Source: Massilia cavernae | GTDB taxonomy: Bacteria; Pseudomonadota; Gammaproteobacteria; Burkholderiales; Burkholderiaceae_D | Reading direction: 5' to 3' | DNA length: 64,000 nt | Assembly: GCF_003590855.1 (NCBI RefSeq) | Contig: NZ_QYUP01000010.1 | Coordinates: 1 to 64,000, forward strand | In this document: piece after piece, positions 1-8,727 of the stretch | How the letters are laid out: every line of letters begins with the position of its first letter | Numbering within the stretch: the first letter of the stretch is position 1 | Position numbers and translations under genes: made by a program | The notes under the pieces: generated by a model | Database searches by the model: none | The model's input: only the letters and a program-made list of their open reading frames with translations | Told to the model about the DNA's origin: nothing

Positions 1-342
1 TACTTTGGCCTGCCGGGCGCGATGGCGGCACTGGGCGGCATGCTGGCGGTGCCGCTGGTGCTGGTCATCCTGCTTGCGCTGGTGCATGCGCAGTTCGCCG
101 GGCATCCCGGCGTCGACGGCGCCTTGCGGGGGATGGCCGCGGTGTCGGCAGGCATGATCGGCGCGGCGGGTCTGAAGCTGTCCGGCTCGCTGGCACGGCA
201 TCCGCTGCCGCTGGCCTGGGGCGTGCTGCTGGCCGCCGTGGCTTTCTTGATGGTGGCGCTGGTGCGGGCGCCCTTGCCCTACGTGCTGTTCGGCGTCGGC
301 GGGCTGGCCTGCGTGCTGACTTACCGCAGGCTCAAGGCGTGA
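1..342 (+). CDS. Chromate transporter, first half (5' end outside window)
   Basis: The reading frame is open from base 1, so the gene starts upstream of the window. The visible 113 residues are strongly hydrophobic and begin with YFGLPGAMAALGGM, which resembles the end of a chromate transporter (CHR family) half-protein. Short-chain CHR transporters are encoded as two adjacent genes whose products act together in the inner membrane, exporting chromate or a related oxyanion. The stop codon overlaps the GTG start of the next gene (GTGA), which is typical translational coupling and supports the pairing. Substrate is inferred from the family only. Confidence 0.8.
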   Translation, partial: YFGLPGAMAALGGMLAVPLVLVILLALVHAQFAGHPGVDGALRGMAAVSAGMIGAAGLKLSGSLARHPLPLAWGVLLAAVAFLMVALVRAPLPYVLFGVGGLACVLTYRRLKA

Positions 343-920
343 GCACCCACGTCATCGTGCTGGGCTGGAGCGACTGGGCCAGCCTGTTCGGGCACTACCT
401 GATGCTGTCGCTGATGTCGGTTGGCGGCGCGATTTCCACCAGCTCCGAGATGCACCGCTACCTGGTCGAACAGAACCACTGGCTGACCCAGGAACAGTTC
501 AACCATTCGATCGCGCTGGCACAGGCGGCGCCGGGGCCCAACGTGCTGTTTGTCGCGCTGATGGGATGGAATGTCGGCATGAATGCAGGCAGCACGGGCG
601 CGGCGCTGCTGGGCGTCGCTGTCACCATGCTCGGCATCTTGCTGCCATCGACCGTACTGACCTACATGGCCGCGCGATGGAGCCATCTAAACCGCGAGCT
701 GCGCCCCGTGCGCGCCTTCAAGCAGGGCATGGCGCCGGTGGTGGTGGCGCTCCTGATGTCGACCAGCTGGATCCTCGGCAGCGCCGCGCAGGCCGCAGGC
801 ACCAACTGGCCGCTTTGGCTGCTGACCCTGGCCAGCGGCATCCTGGTCTGGCGCACGCGGATCCATTTGCTATGGTTGCTCGGCGCCGGCGCCGTGCTGG
901 GCTGGTTCCAGCTGGTGTGA
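339..920 (+). CDS. Chromate transporter, second half
   Basis: A 193-residue membrane protein starting at GTG, coupled to the preceding gene by a 4-base overlap. The CHR-family signature region is visible: SVGGAISTSSEMHRYLVE followed by LAQAAPGPN and FVALMGWNVG. Several hydrophobic segments follow, with a short basic loop around RWSHLNRELRP. Together with the upstream half it should form a two-subunit CHR transporter in the inner membrane. The family is known for chromate efflux, but many members transport other oxyanions, so the physiological substrate is unproven. Confidence 0.88.
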   Translation: MSTHVIVLGWSDWASLFGHYLMLSLMSVGGAISTSSEMHRYLVEQNHWLTQEQFNHSIALAQAAPGPNVLFVALMGWNVGMNAGSTGAALLGVAVTMLGILLPSTVLTYMAARWSHLNRELRPVRAFKQGMAPVVVALLMSTSWILGSAAQAAGTNWPLWLLTLASGILVWRTRIHLLWLLGAGAVLGWFQLV

Positions 921-968
921 CTCGGCGTTCGCGCCGGCCGCCGGCTTAAGGCAAGCCCAGCTCCTGCG

Positions 969-982
969 TGGCATACTTGCCA
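969..982. promoter_or_regulatory. Perfect palindrome TGGCATACTTGCCA upstream of fghA
   Basis: TGGCA-TACT-TGCCA lies 23 bases before the fghA start codon. A close relative, TGGCGTATCTGCCA, lies at 21086-21099 just before the start of the histidine phosphatase gene. Position and symmetry suggest an operator or part of a promoter; no regulator is identified. Confidence 0.3.
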
Positions 983-1005
983 CTCTTCAATCATCGGTAT
1001 CCTCC

Positions 1006-1845
1006 ATGCTCGAACTTATCAGCGAACACGCCTGCTTCGGCGGCAGCCAGCGTTTCTACCGCCACCAGTCGGGCGCGACCGGCCTGCCGATGCGCTTTTC
1101 GGTCTTCATTCCCGCCGCCGCCGACGGCGCCCGCCTGCCGGCCATGTTCTACCTCGCCGGCCTTACCTGCACCGAAGAAACCTTCATGATCAAGGCCGGC
1201 GCCCAGCGCGTGGCGGCGCAGGAAGGCATGATCCTTATCGCGCCCGACACCAGCCCGCGCGGCGCCGGCATCCCCGGCGAAGCCGATGCCTGGGACTTCG
1301 GCCTTGGCGCAGGATTCTATGTCGACGCCACCTCAGCGCCGTGGAACAGCCACTACCGCATGTACAGCTATATCCTCGAACTGCGCGAACTGCTGGTGGC
1401 CGAACTGCCCGTCGACGGCGCGCGCACCGGCATCTTCGGCCATTCGATGGGCGGGCACGGCGCGCTCGTGCTTGCCCTGCGCAACCCTGACCTGTTCCGT
1501 TCGGTATCGGCCTTTGCGCCTATTGCCGCGCCGTCACGCTGCCCGTGGGGCCGCAGGGCATTCAGCGGCTACCTGGGCGGCGACGAAAACAGCTGGAAGC
1601 GTTACGATGCGAGCGCCCTGATGGAACTGTCGCATACCCCTTTCCCCGGCGGTATCCTGATAGACCAGGGCCTGGCCGACAAGTTCCTGGCAGAACAGCT
1701 TTACCCCGACGTCTTCGAAGCCGCCTGCGCCAAGGCCGGCCAGCCACTCGAACTGCGCCGGCACGAGGGCTACGACCACGGCTACTACTTTATCTCGACC
1801 TTCATCGAAGAGCACTTGCGTTTCCACCGCGCCAGGCTGGGCTGA
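1006..1845 (+). CDS. fghA: S-formylglutathione hydrolase
   Basis: A 279-residue alpha/beta hydrolase of the esterase D family, the usual length for FghA. The nucleophile elbow GHSMGGHGAL is at about residues 146-155. The family's early motif YLAGLTCTEETF is at about residues 48-59, and the distal catalytic histidine is in the GYDHGYYF segment near residue 257. It hydrolyses S-formylglutathione to formate and glutathione, the last step of glutathione-dependent formaldehyde detoxification in the cytoplasm. The glutathione-dependent formaldehyde dehydrogenase that usually accompanies it is not in the window. Confidence 0.95.
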   Translation: MLELISEHACFGGSQRFYRHQSGATGLPMRFSVFIPAAADGARLPAMFYLAGLTCTEETFMIKAGAQRVAAQEGMILIAPDTSPRGAGIPGEADAWDFGLGAGFYVDATSAPWNSHYRMYSYILELRELLVAELPVDGARTGIFGHSMGGHGALVLALRNPDLFRSVSAFAPIAAPSRCPWGRRAFSGYLGGDENSWKRYDASALMELSHTPFPGGILIDQGLADKFLAEQLYPDVFEAACAKAGQPLELRRHEGYDHGYYFISTFIEEHLRFHRARLG

Positions 1846-1871
1846 GGCGACATCGGGGAGACAGTGTTTGC

Positions 1872-1899
1872 TTGATTTTCGCGTGCGGCGGCCTATAAA
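1872..1899 (+). promoter_or_regulatory. Promoter before Hsp20 gene (TTGATT-16-TATAAA)
   Basis: TTGATT at 1872-1877 and TATAAA at 1894-1899 are separated by 16 bases and lie about 75 bases before the Hsp20 start. The -35 region extends to CTTGATT, which also resembles a heat-shock sigma-32 -35 box. Sigma-70 or sigma-32 use cannot be decided by eye. Confidence 0.5.
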
Positions 1900-1972
1900 T
1901 TCAGAGTGAGCTACGGCCTCCGGGCCGTGCTTCAGGGACATTCAGATCACCCGTAGTACCAAGGAGATAGCC

Positions 1973-2449
1973 ATGAATCTCGTCCGTCGCCCCACTCCCC
2001 TCGGGGCATACCGCGCCCGTGCGCTTGAAGATCCGTTTGGCCGCCTGGTCGAAAACATGTTCGAGGACATGCTCGCTCCCATGGCTGGCGGATCGATGAT
2101 GCCGCAATGGGCAAATGAAGGAATTACCACGCCGCGCCTGAACGTCAAGGAGACCGAGAAGTCGTTCGAGGTCGAAGCCGAGATGCCAGGCGTCAAGAAG
2201 GAAGACGTCAAGGTGTCGATCGAAAACCAGCGCGTCACGGTGGAAGCCGAAACCAAGACCGAATCCGAACAGCGCGAAGGCGAAAACATCATCTATTCCG
2301 AGCGCAGCACACGCAAGTACTTGCGCGCGTTTACGCTGCCCTCGGACGTCGATGAAGCCGCAGCCCAGGCACACCTCGAAAACGGCGTGCTGACCCTGTC
2401 GCTGCCGAAGAAGCAAGGCGGGTCGGCCACCAAGCTGACCGTGCAGTAA
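1973..2449 (+). CDS. Small heat-shock protein, Hsp20/alpha-crystallin family
   Basis: A 158-residue protein preceded by a good ribosome site (AAGGAG, 8 bases before ATG). The alpha-crystallin domain runs from about residue 50 (PRLNVKETEKSFEVEAEMPG) to the end, with the family hallmark AHLENGVLTLSLPKK at about residues 131-145. Hsp20 proteins are ATP-independent cytoplasmic holdases. It heads a run of four same-strand genes (phosphoribosyltransferase, SRPBCC protein, erythromycin-esterase-like hydrolase), which looks like a stress operon. Confidence 0.93.
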   Translation: MNLVRRPTPLGAYRARALEDPFGRLVENMFEDMLAPMAGGSMMPQWANEGITTPRLNVKETEKSFEVEAEMPGVKKEDVKVSIENQRVTVEAETKTESEQREGENIIYSERSTRKYLRAFTLPSDVDEAAAQAHLENGVLTLSLPKKQGGSATKLTVQ

Positions 2450-2551
2450 GTAGCCGGCGCAGACGCAGGCAGGGTATTCCTGCTTGCGTGGCGCCCCACG
2501 TTCAATGCAGATAGCCGGTCCCTGCACTGCGGCGCTGGCAAAGGTGAGGCC

Positions 2552-3274
2552 ATGCGCGACGAACCCGAATTCAAGAACCGAACCCATGCCGGCAGGCTGC
2601 TGGCAAAAGCACTCGCGCGCTATGCGGGCGATCCGGGCACGGTGGTACTTGCGCTGCCGCGCGGCGGCGTTCCCGTAGGCTACGCCATCGCGCACGAACT
2701 CGACCTCGAACTGGACATCCTCATCGTGCGCAAGCTCGGCATGCCGGGCCACGAGGAGTATGCCATCGGCGCCATCGGCGCCGGCGGCGTGCGCGTGCTG
2801 CAGGAAGACGTGGTGCGCGAGTACGGCCTGCCGTCCGAAACGATCGACGAAATCAGCGCGCGCGAGCTGCGCGAAATCGAACGGCGCGAACGCCAGTACC
2901 GCGGCGGCCACCCTCCCTTGGCATTGCATGGACGCACGGCCTTGCTGGTCGATGACGGACTTGCGACAGGTTCAACCATGCGCGCCGCAATCCGGATCGC
3001 GCGTAAACTCGGTGCTGCGCGCGTCGTGGTAGCGGTCCCCGTGGGGGCTCCCGACACCTGCGAGGCGCTCGAACGCGAAGTCGACGAACTCATCTGCCTG
3101 AGCAGGCCGATGATGTTCTTCGCCGTCAGCCAGTGGTACCGCGTGTTCGACCAGACCAGCGATTCTGAAGTCCAGGATCTGCTTGCACTTGCCTGGCGCG
3201 AACATCCCAGCGCGGCCGCGGTCGGCATTCATGGAAAACCTGCACAAGGAGTACGGCATGAGGGTCCTGACTGA
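2552..3274 (+). CDS. Phosphoribosyltransferase-fold protein
   Basis: A 240-residue protein with the type I phosphoribosyltransferase fold. The PRPP-binding motif is ALLVDDGLATGSTM at about residues 130-143, and an early ALPRGGVPVG loop is at about residues 34-43. Relatives are often fused to, or next to, a dienelactone-hydrolase-like protein and heat-shock genes; the natural substrate of this subfamily is unknown. The start has a GTGAGG ribosome site. Its 3' end overlaps the start of the next gene by 17 bases, indicating co-transcription. Confidence 0.88.
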   Translation: MRDEPEFKNRTHAGRLLAKALARYAGDPGTVVLALPRGGVPVGYAIAHELDLELDILIVRKLGMPGHEEYAIGAIGAGGVRVLQEDVVREYGLPSETIDEISARELREIERRERQYRGGHPPLALHGRTALLVDDGLATGSTMRAAIRIARKLGAARVVVAVPVGAPDTCEALEREVDELICLSRPMMFFAVSQWYRVFDQTSDSEVQDLLALAWREHPSAAAVGIHGKPAQGVRHEGPD

Positions 3275-4307
3275 CAAGAATATCGAGTGGAGCAAATGGC
3301 TGACCGGCGCCGCCGCCGGGGCGTTGCTGATGTACATCTTCGATCCCGAGCGGGGTGCGCCACGGCGCGCCTATACGGCCGAAAAAATGCGCGAACTGAC
3401 CAAGGAAAGCGGCGACGCGCTCGAACGCGTGGTGCGCAAGATCGGCGAAGGGCCAAGCTACGGCAGCACCGTGCGCGAATACGGTTCCGACTTGGCCGAT
3501 CAGGCCGCCGATACCGGCGGCAAGCTTGCGTCGCAGGCGACGGACGCCCTGCACACGGCCGAAGCCAGCCTGCGCAGCACCATGCACCGCGCTACCGAAG
3601 CCGCCTCCGACGCCATGTCCCCGCTGCTGGAAGCGACTCGCGGAAGCTGGACGCCGGCCGCCCGCAGCGCCGCCGTGGTCGGCGGCGGCGTCTTTGGCCT
3701 GTACGCGCTGGCACGCCGCTCGCCGCTGGCCATCGTCGCCGGCCTGGCCGGCCTTGCCTTGCTTGCGCGCGGCGCCAGCAACCGTCCGCTGCGCAGCCTG
3801 GTCGGATCGCGCCAGGGCCGCGTGGTCGAGGTCAGCAGCTCGATCCGCATCGACGCCTCGCCGGAACAGGTGTACGAACTGTGGAGCCACTACGAAAACT
3901 TCCCGCGCTTCATGTCCAACGTGTCCGAAGTGCGCGACCTCGGCGACCGCCGCTCGCACTGGGTCGTCAAGGGACCGGGCGGGGTCGAGTACAAGTTCAA
4001 CTCGGTGCTCACCGAACAGTCGCGCCCGCACCGGCTTGCATGGCGCAGCGAACCGGGCGAAGGCATTGAACAGTCCGGCTCGGTCGACTTCCAGCCTTCG
4101 CGGGGCGGCACCCGCGTCACCGTGCACATGTCCTACGTCCCGCCCGAAGCAGCGGCCGGCTACAGCCTGGCCTCGGCGCCGGGCAGCGACTGGGAACACC
4201 AGCTGGACGAAGACCTGGCCCGGATGAAGGCCTACGTCGAGCGCGGAACCTTGCCGTCTGCCGGCGCCCGCCAGGAAGAACCCGCCCACGGCAGGTTCCT
4301 GCACTAG
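3258..4307 (+). CDS. SRPBCC (START/COQ10-like) membrane-associated protein
   Basis: The start at 3258 is chosen because AAGGAG lies 5 bases before this ATG; the product is 349 residues. An N-terminal hydrophobic stretch (LTGAAAGALLMYIFDP) resembles YtxH-type stress proteins. A long alanine-rich region likely to be helical follows, then a second hydrophobic segment near residue 150. A C-terminal SRPBCC ligand-binding domain begins around VVEVSSSIRIDASPEQVYEL. Its function is unknown. The overlap with the upstream gene and the 6-base gap to the downstream hydrolase place it in the same stress operon. Confidence 0.75.
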   Translation: MRVLTDKNIEWSKWLTGAAAGALLMYIFDPERGAPRRAYTAEKMRELTKESGDALERVVRKIGEGPSYGSTVREYGSDLADQAADTGGKLASQATDALHTAEASLRSTMHRATEAASDAMSPLLEATRGSWTPAARSAAVVGGGVFGLYALARRSPLAIVAGLAGLALLARGASNRPLRSLVGSRQGRVVEVSSSIRIDASPEQVYELWSHYENFPRFMSNVSEVRDLGDRRSHWVVKGPGGVEYKFNSVLTEQSRPHRLAWRSEPGEGIEQSGSVDFQPSRGGTRVTVHMSYVPPEAAAGYSLASAPGSDWEHQLDEDLARMKAYVERGTLPSAGARQEEPAHGRFLH

Positions 4308-4313
4308 GCAGCC

Positions 4314-5660
4314 ATGCCGTCCACCGCATTGTCCCTCAGCGCGGCGATCGCGTCGGCCGCCCTCCCGCTCACGGGGGGGGCCGACGACTATACGCCGCTG
4401 CTCGAGCGGGTGGGCGATGCGCAGTTCGTGCTGATCGGCGAGGCCACCCACGGCACCCATGAATTCTACGAGGAACGCGCGCGCATCACCCAGCGCCTGA
4501 TCCTGGAAAAAGGCTTCAACGCCGTAGCGGTCGAGGCCGACTGGCCGGACGCCTACCGGGTCAACCGCTACGTGCGCGACCAGGGCGACGACGCCGACGC
4601 CGTCCAGGCGCTGCAGGGCTTCCAGCGCTTCCCGAGCTGGATGTGGCGCAACACCGACGTGGTCAACTTCGTCGCCTGGCTGCGCGACTACAACGACGGT
4701 TTCGAACCCGACGACAAGGTCGGCTTCTACGGACTTGACCTGTACAGCCTGTTTACGTCGATGGAGGAAGTGCTGGCCTACCTCGAGCAGGTCGACCCGG
4801 CCGGCGCCGCGCTGGCGCGCAGGCGCTACGCCTGTTTCGACCACTACCAGGACGACAGCGAGCGCTACGCCTACGCGGCCGGCATCGGCCTGTCCGAGTC
4901 GTGCGAAGCGGCCGTCATTGCCCAGCTGCAGGCGCTGCAGCATCGCGCCCTCGAATACATGCAGCGCGATTCGGCCAATGCCCACGACGCCTTTTTCTAC
5001 GCCCAGCAGAACGCGCGCCTGGTCAAGAATGCCGAGGCGTACTACCGCACCATGTTCCGGGGCCGTGTGTCGTCGTGGAACCTGCGCGACAGCCACATGG
5101 CCGAGACACTCGACGCGCTGGCAGGCCATGTCGGTGCGCGCGGCGGCAAGCCGGCCAAGATCGTCGTCTGGGAACACAACTCGCACATCGGGGATGCCCG
5201 CGCGACCGAGGTGGGACGCATCGGCGAATGGAATGTCGGCCAGCTGGCGCGCGAGCGCTACGGCCTGGCCAACACTTTCCTGGTCGGCTTTTCGACTTTC
5301 CACGGCACGGTGACGGCGGCGTCCGAATGGGGCGGGCCGGCGGAGCTCAAGGCGGTGCGCCCTGCCCTGTCCGACAGCTACGAGGCGGTGTTCCACCAGA
5401 CCGGGATCGAGCGCTTCATGCTCGACCTGCGCAGCGACAGCGCGGCGCGCGAGGCGCTGATGGAACGCCGGCTGCAGCGCGCCATCGGTGTGCTGTACCT
5501 GCCGCGTACCGAGCGTCAGAGCCATTACTTCCATGCGCAGCTGCCGCAGCAGTTCGACATGATGCTGCATGTCGACCGGACCTCGGCGGTCGAGCCGCTC
5601 GAAACAGTCAGCCGCCCCACCGGCGGCGAGGCGCCGGAGACCTTCCCGGAAGGTGTGTAG
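4314..5660 (+). CDS. Erythromycin-esterase-like hydrolase
   Basis: A 448-residue protein of the erythromycin esterase superfamily. The conserved motif LIGEATHGTHEFYEERARIT is at about residues 40-59, with the catalytic His in THGTHEF. WEHNSHIGDAR is at about residues 285-295. Despite the family name, chromosomal members beside Hsp20 and phosphoribosyltransferase genes are probably stress or housekeeping hydrolases, not antibiotic resistance enzymes. An eight-G run at 4373-4380 lies in the codons for residues 20-23, but the frame is consistent with family sequence on both sides, so no frameshift is inferred. Confidence 0.85.
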   Translation: MPSTALSLSAAIASAALPLTGGADDYTPLLERVGDAQFVLIGEATHGTHEFYEERARITQRLILEKGFNAVAVEADWPDAYRVNRYVRDQGDDADAVQALQGFQRFPSWMWRNTDVVNFVAWLRDYNDGFEPDDKVGFYGLDLYSLFTSMEEVLAYLEQVDPAGAALARRRYACFDHYQDDSERYAYAAGIGLSESCEAAVIAQLQALQHRALEYMQRDSANAHDAFFYAQQNARLVKNAEAYYRTMFRGRVSSWNLRDSHMAETLDALAGHVGARGGKPAKIVVWEHNSHIGDARATEVGRIGEWNVGQLARERYGLANTFLVGFSTFHGTVTAASEWGGPAELKAVRPALSDSYEAVFHQTGIERFMLDLRSDSAAREALMERRLQRAIGVLYLPRTERQSHYFHAQLPQQFDMMLHVDRTSAVEPLETVSRPTGGEAPETFPEGV

Positions 5661-5675
5661 GGCCCTGCGCGCCGC

Positions 5676-8657
5676 CTAGATCAGCAAGCCGCTCATGCCC
5701 TTGGTGTTCCCCAGCGAGCGCACCAGCAACGCCACGTCGTCGTTGTCGATGAAGGCGGCGGACGATACGCCCGTCAGCAGCCGCTCGGGCGCCATCGAAC
5801 GCGCAATCGCGTAACCCTGCACGTAATCGACGCCAATGTCGGCCAGCGTCTGCACGGTGGCCGCATCCTCCGCCCATTCCGCGATCGTCTTCATGCCCAG
5901 GTTGACGGCGAGGCTGACGATGGCCTCGACAATCGCCACATTGGCCGGATGCGCATTGATGTTGACGATGAAGTTGCCGTCGATTTTCAGCACGTCGGCC
6001 GGCAGTTCCTTCAGGTAGGAGAACGAGGTATAGCCCGCGCCGAAGTCGTCCAGCGCCACCTTGACGCCGAAACTGCGCACCTGGTCGATGAAACGGCGCG
6101 TATTGTCCAGGTCGTGCAGCGCCACGCTCTCGGTGATCTCCATGCACAGCCGCCCCGCCACATGCACGTAGCGGGCCAGGATGTCGAAAGTGTCCTGCAC
6201 GAAGCGCTCATCGTTCAGCGACGCGCCGCTCAGGTTCATGCAGACGAACTGGGTGTTCTTCAGGCTTTCGATGTTTTGCGCGATCCACGCCAGCGTGGAC
6301 GCCAGCACCCAGCGGTCGATCACGCCGGCGCGGCCGCTCTTCTCCGCCGCGCCAATGATCGGTCCGGCCGACACCACCTGGCCGTCGCTGTCGCGCATGC
6401 GCAGCAGCACTTCGAAATTGAGCGAGGCGCGCGGCGACTTGAGCGACATGATCGGCTGCATTTCGAGGAACATGCCTTCGGTCGCATCGGCCGCCGACAG
6501 GCGCGCCACCAGGTTCAGCTCGGCCTCGCGCTCATGGAAGGCGGCCGCGTTGCGCTCGTACACCACCAGCCCGTCGGAATGGCCGCCCTTGGCTTCGCGG
6601 CAGGCGCGGTCGGCGGTCGAAACCGCATCCTTCATCTGCATCCCCAGGCTCACCTCGATCAGGCCGATCGAACCACGCACGTGGAAGGCCTTGTCGCCCA
6701 CGCGGTACGGCGTGGCGCCGATGCGCTCGACGATGCCGCGGCAGATCAGCTGCGCCAGCGGAATGGCCGTATCCGGCAGGACAATGACGAACTCGTCGCC
6801 GCCGACGCGGCCGACCGTCTGCCCGCCGCCCAGCATCATCGCGATGCGTTCGCAGACCTGCTTGAGCACCTCGTCGCCGGCCGAGTGGCCGAACAGGTCG
6901 TTGATCAGCTTGAAACGGTCGAGGTCGAGATAGGCCAGCGCCAGCGGCTTGCCTGATGCCATCTGCACCACCGCGTTGTCGAACATGCGCTCGATGCCGC
7001 GCCGGTTGTAGATCTTGGTCAGCGGGTCGTTGTTGGCCATGAAGCGCAGCTGCTCGGTGGCCTTGGCCTGCTCGGTGATGTCCTGCAGCACGCCTTCGAT
7101 CCGGTTGCGCGCCAGCGTGGCGCGCACCAGGAAGCGGCGCGTGCCTTCGCGGTTCTCGATTTCCAGGTCGACGTCCGGCTGCGCCTGCACCAGGTCGTGC
7201 AGCTGGCGCCACACGTCTTCCTCGAAGAATTGCTTGAAGCGGGTGCGGCCCGGCGTCACGCCGCCCATGCCCAGCATCTTGTCGACCGCCGGGTTGGCAC
7301 TCAGGAACTGGCCGTAGATGTCGAGGGTGAACAGGCCGACCGGCATCGCCTCGTAGGCGTGGCGCAGTTCGGCCTGCGCCGCGATGCGCTTTTCCGTTTC
7401 CAGGCGCATCTGCTCGGCCACCGCCAGCGCCGCCAGCAGGCTCGACGCCAACGCGGCGGTGACGCTGTTGATCACGCCCAGCAGTTCGCGCAGGCCCAGC
7501 GCGGCGGAGATGACCTCGGCAAAGCCGGACACGAAGGTGACCGCGAACGAAGCGGCAAACCAGAACGCGACACGGTTGTGCAGGTGGAACATAATGCTGA
7601 GCAGCCCCATCGTCATCCACAGCAGGCCGAAGCCGCCCACCGCCCACATCACCGGCAGGAAGGTGGTGTACGGCAGCAGGACGGAGGCCGCCAGGAACGG
7701 CAGGCACAGCCACTCCATGATCTGCAGCGGCGCGACGAAGCGCGAGCGCGCCAGGTCTTTCCGGAACAGGGTCTGGTACAGCGTCAGCGTGGCGACCGAA
7801 TACAGCGCAATCGTCACCGACCGGCTCAGCAGCAGCCATTCGGCCGGCACCACCTGGCCGAGCCACTGGGTATCCCAGCCGGCCGACAGCGCGCCGACGC
7901 GCAGGTTCAGGATCAGCCAGCCTGCGAACAGGACATACAGGCTCTGGCGGTTGATCAGCGCGGTGGTCAGCACGAACAGGGTGAGGACGATCATGCCGCC
8001 GTCGAGCAGGCCGGACTTGCGGTGATATTGCTCGACCGAGCGCGCCAGCTGGTCTTTGGACCACTGCACCGCGGTCAGGCGCGCCGGGCCGACAAAGGTG
8101 CCGCGGCAGAGCACAGGCGCATTGGCCTGTTCCGGCGACAAGGTAAAACCGGACTTGACCGGGGCGAGCGCGCCTTCGGATCCGCTGCGGCTCGACTTGC
8201 CGAGCGGAAGCAGCGTGGCCGCGTCCCAGCAGGCAAGGTCGATCGCATGGCGCGAGGGGAATTCGATGACCGGAACGCCGCCGTCGACGGCATGCGGGGC
8301 CAGGGTGAACCAGACCGGCGCTTCGGACAGCTTGGTGTCGAGGTGGGTAACCAGCGGCTGGCCCTGCAGGCGGGCCAGGGCGGAAGACGGCGACAGCGGC
8401 GCGCCGGTTTCGGGCGTGCCGGCCTCGGACATCACCCGCAGCGCCAGCCGTTCATCGCCGCGCGCGACATAGTGGCTGTCCCACACGAACAAGGCGATCA
8501 ACGATAGTAGGGCAATACCGATCGGTAAGGCATACAGCGAGAGTGCTCGCAGCACCCATTCGAGGCCGCGCTGGGCGGGCCTCGAAATGAAAGTACGTAA
8601 CGACAATGACGGCTTTGACATGTGAGCTTTATCCAACTGCGGGGAATACAGGTCCAT
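5676..8657 (-). CDS. Membrane sensor with PAS, GGDEF and EAL domains (cyclic-di-GMP turnover)
   Basis: A 993-residue protein; a shorter start at 8621 is possible. An N-terminal transmembrane helix (about 40-65) is followed by an extracytoplasmic region. A block of seven or so helices (about 220-415, 7TM-DISM-like), a PAS domain (about 430-540), GGDEF and EAL come next. The diguanylate cyclase motif is intact (GRVGGDEFVIVLP), but no RxxD inhibitory site precedes it. The EAL signature is degenerate (FEVLLR), yet the other phosphodiesterase residues are present: CMNLSG, MEITES, LDDFGAGYTSF, LKID, TIAEW and YVQGYAI. It probably couples an extracytoplasmic signal to cyclic-di-GMP synthesis and/or breakdown. 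Confidence 0.9.
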   Translation of the reverse strand: MDLYSPQLDKAHMSKPSLSLRTFISRPAQRGLEWVLRALSLYALPIGIALLSLIALFVWDSHYVARGDERLALRVMSEAGTPETGAPLSPSSALARLQGQPLVTHLDTKLSEAPVWFTLAPHAVDGGVPVIEFPSRHAIDLACWDAATLLPLGKSSRSGSEGALAPVKSGFTLSPEQANAPVLCRGTFVGPARLTAVQWSKDQLARSVEQYHRKSGLLDGGMIVLTLFVLTTALINRQSLYVLFAGWLILNLRVGALSAGWDTQWLGQVVPAEWLLLSRSVTIALYSVATLTLYQTLFRKDLARSRFVAPLQIMEWLCLPFLAASVLLPYTTFLPVMWAVGGFGLLWMTMGLLSIMFHLHNRVAFWFAASFAVTFVSGFAEVISAALGLRELLGVINSVTAALASSLLAALAVAEQMRLETEKRIAAQAELRHAYEAMPVGLFTLDIYGQFLSANPAVDKMLGMGGVTPGRTRFKQFFEEDVWRQLHDLVQAQPDVDLEIENREGTRRFLVRATLARNRIEGVLQDITEQAKATEQLRFMANNDPLTKIYNRRGIERMFDNAVVQMASGKPLALAYLDLDRFKLINDLFGHSAGDEVLKQVCERIAMMLGGGQTVGRVGGDEFVIVLPDTAIPLAQLICRGIVERIGATPYRVGDKAFHVRGSIGLIEVSLGMQMKDAVSTADRACREAKGGHSDGLVVYERNAAAFHEREAELNLVARLSAADATEGMFLEMQPIMSLKSPRASLNFEVLLRMRDSDGQVVSAGPIIGAAEKSGRAGVIDRWVLASTLAWIAQNIESLKNTQFVCMNLSGASLNDERFVQDTFDILARYVHVAGRLCMEITESVALHDLDNTRRFIDQVRSFGVKVALDDFGAGYTSFSYLKELPADVLKIDGNFIVNINAHPANVAIVEAIVSLAVNLGMKTIAEWAEDAATVQTLADIGVDYVQGYAIARSMAPERLLTGVSSAAFIDNDDVALLVRSLGNTKGMSGLLI

Positions 8658-8727
8658 TGTAAGCCCTGGACCAGAATATTCCTACAAGGATACATGCTCA
8701 GACTGGCAGCGTCATTCAATATCATTC

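Noticed and set aside
3126..5570. 814-codon open frame on the minus strand
   Set aside because: Antisense to the SRPBCC and esterase-like genes, which have clear motifs and ribosome sites; the translation looks like shadow sequence.
4314..5660. Acquired macrolide resistance gene
   Set aside because: The gene is in a chromosomal stress operon with matching base composition and no mobile element nearby; family membership alone does not show macrolide hydrolysis.
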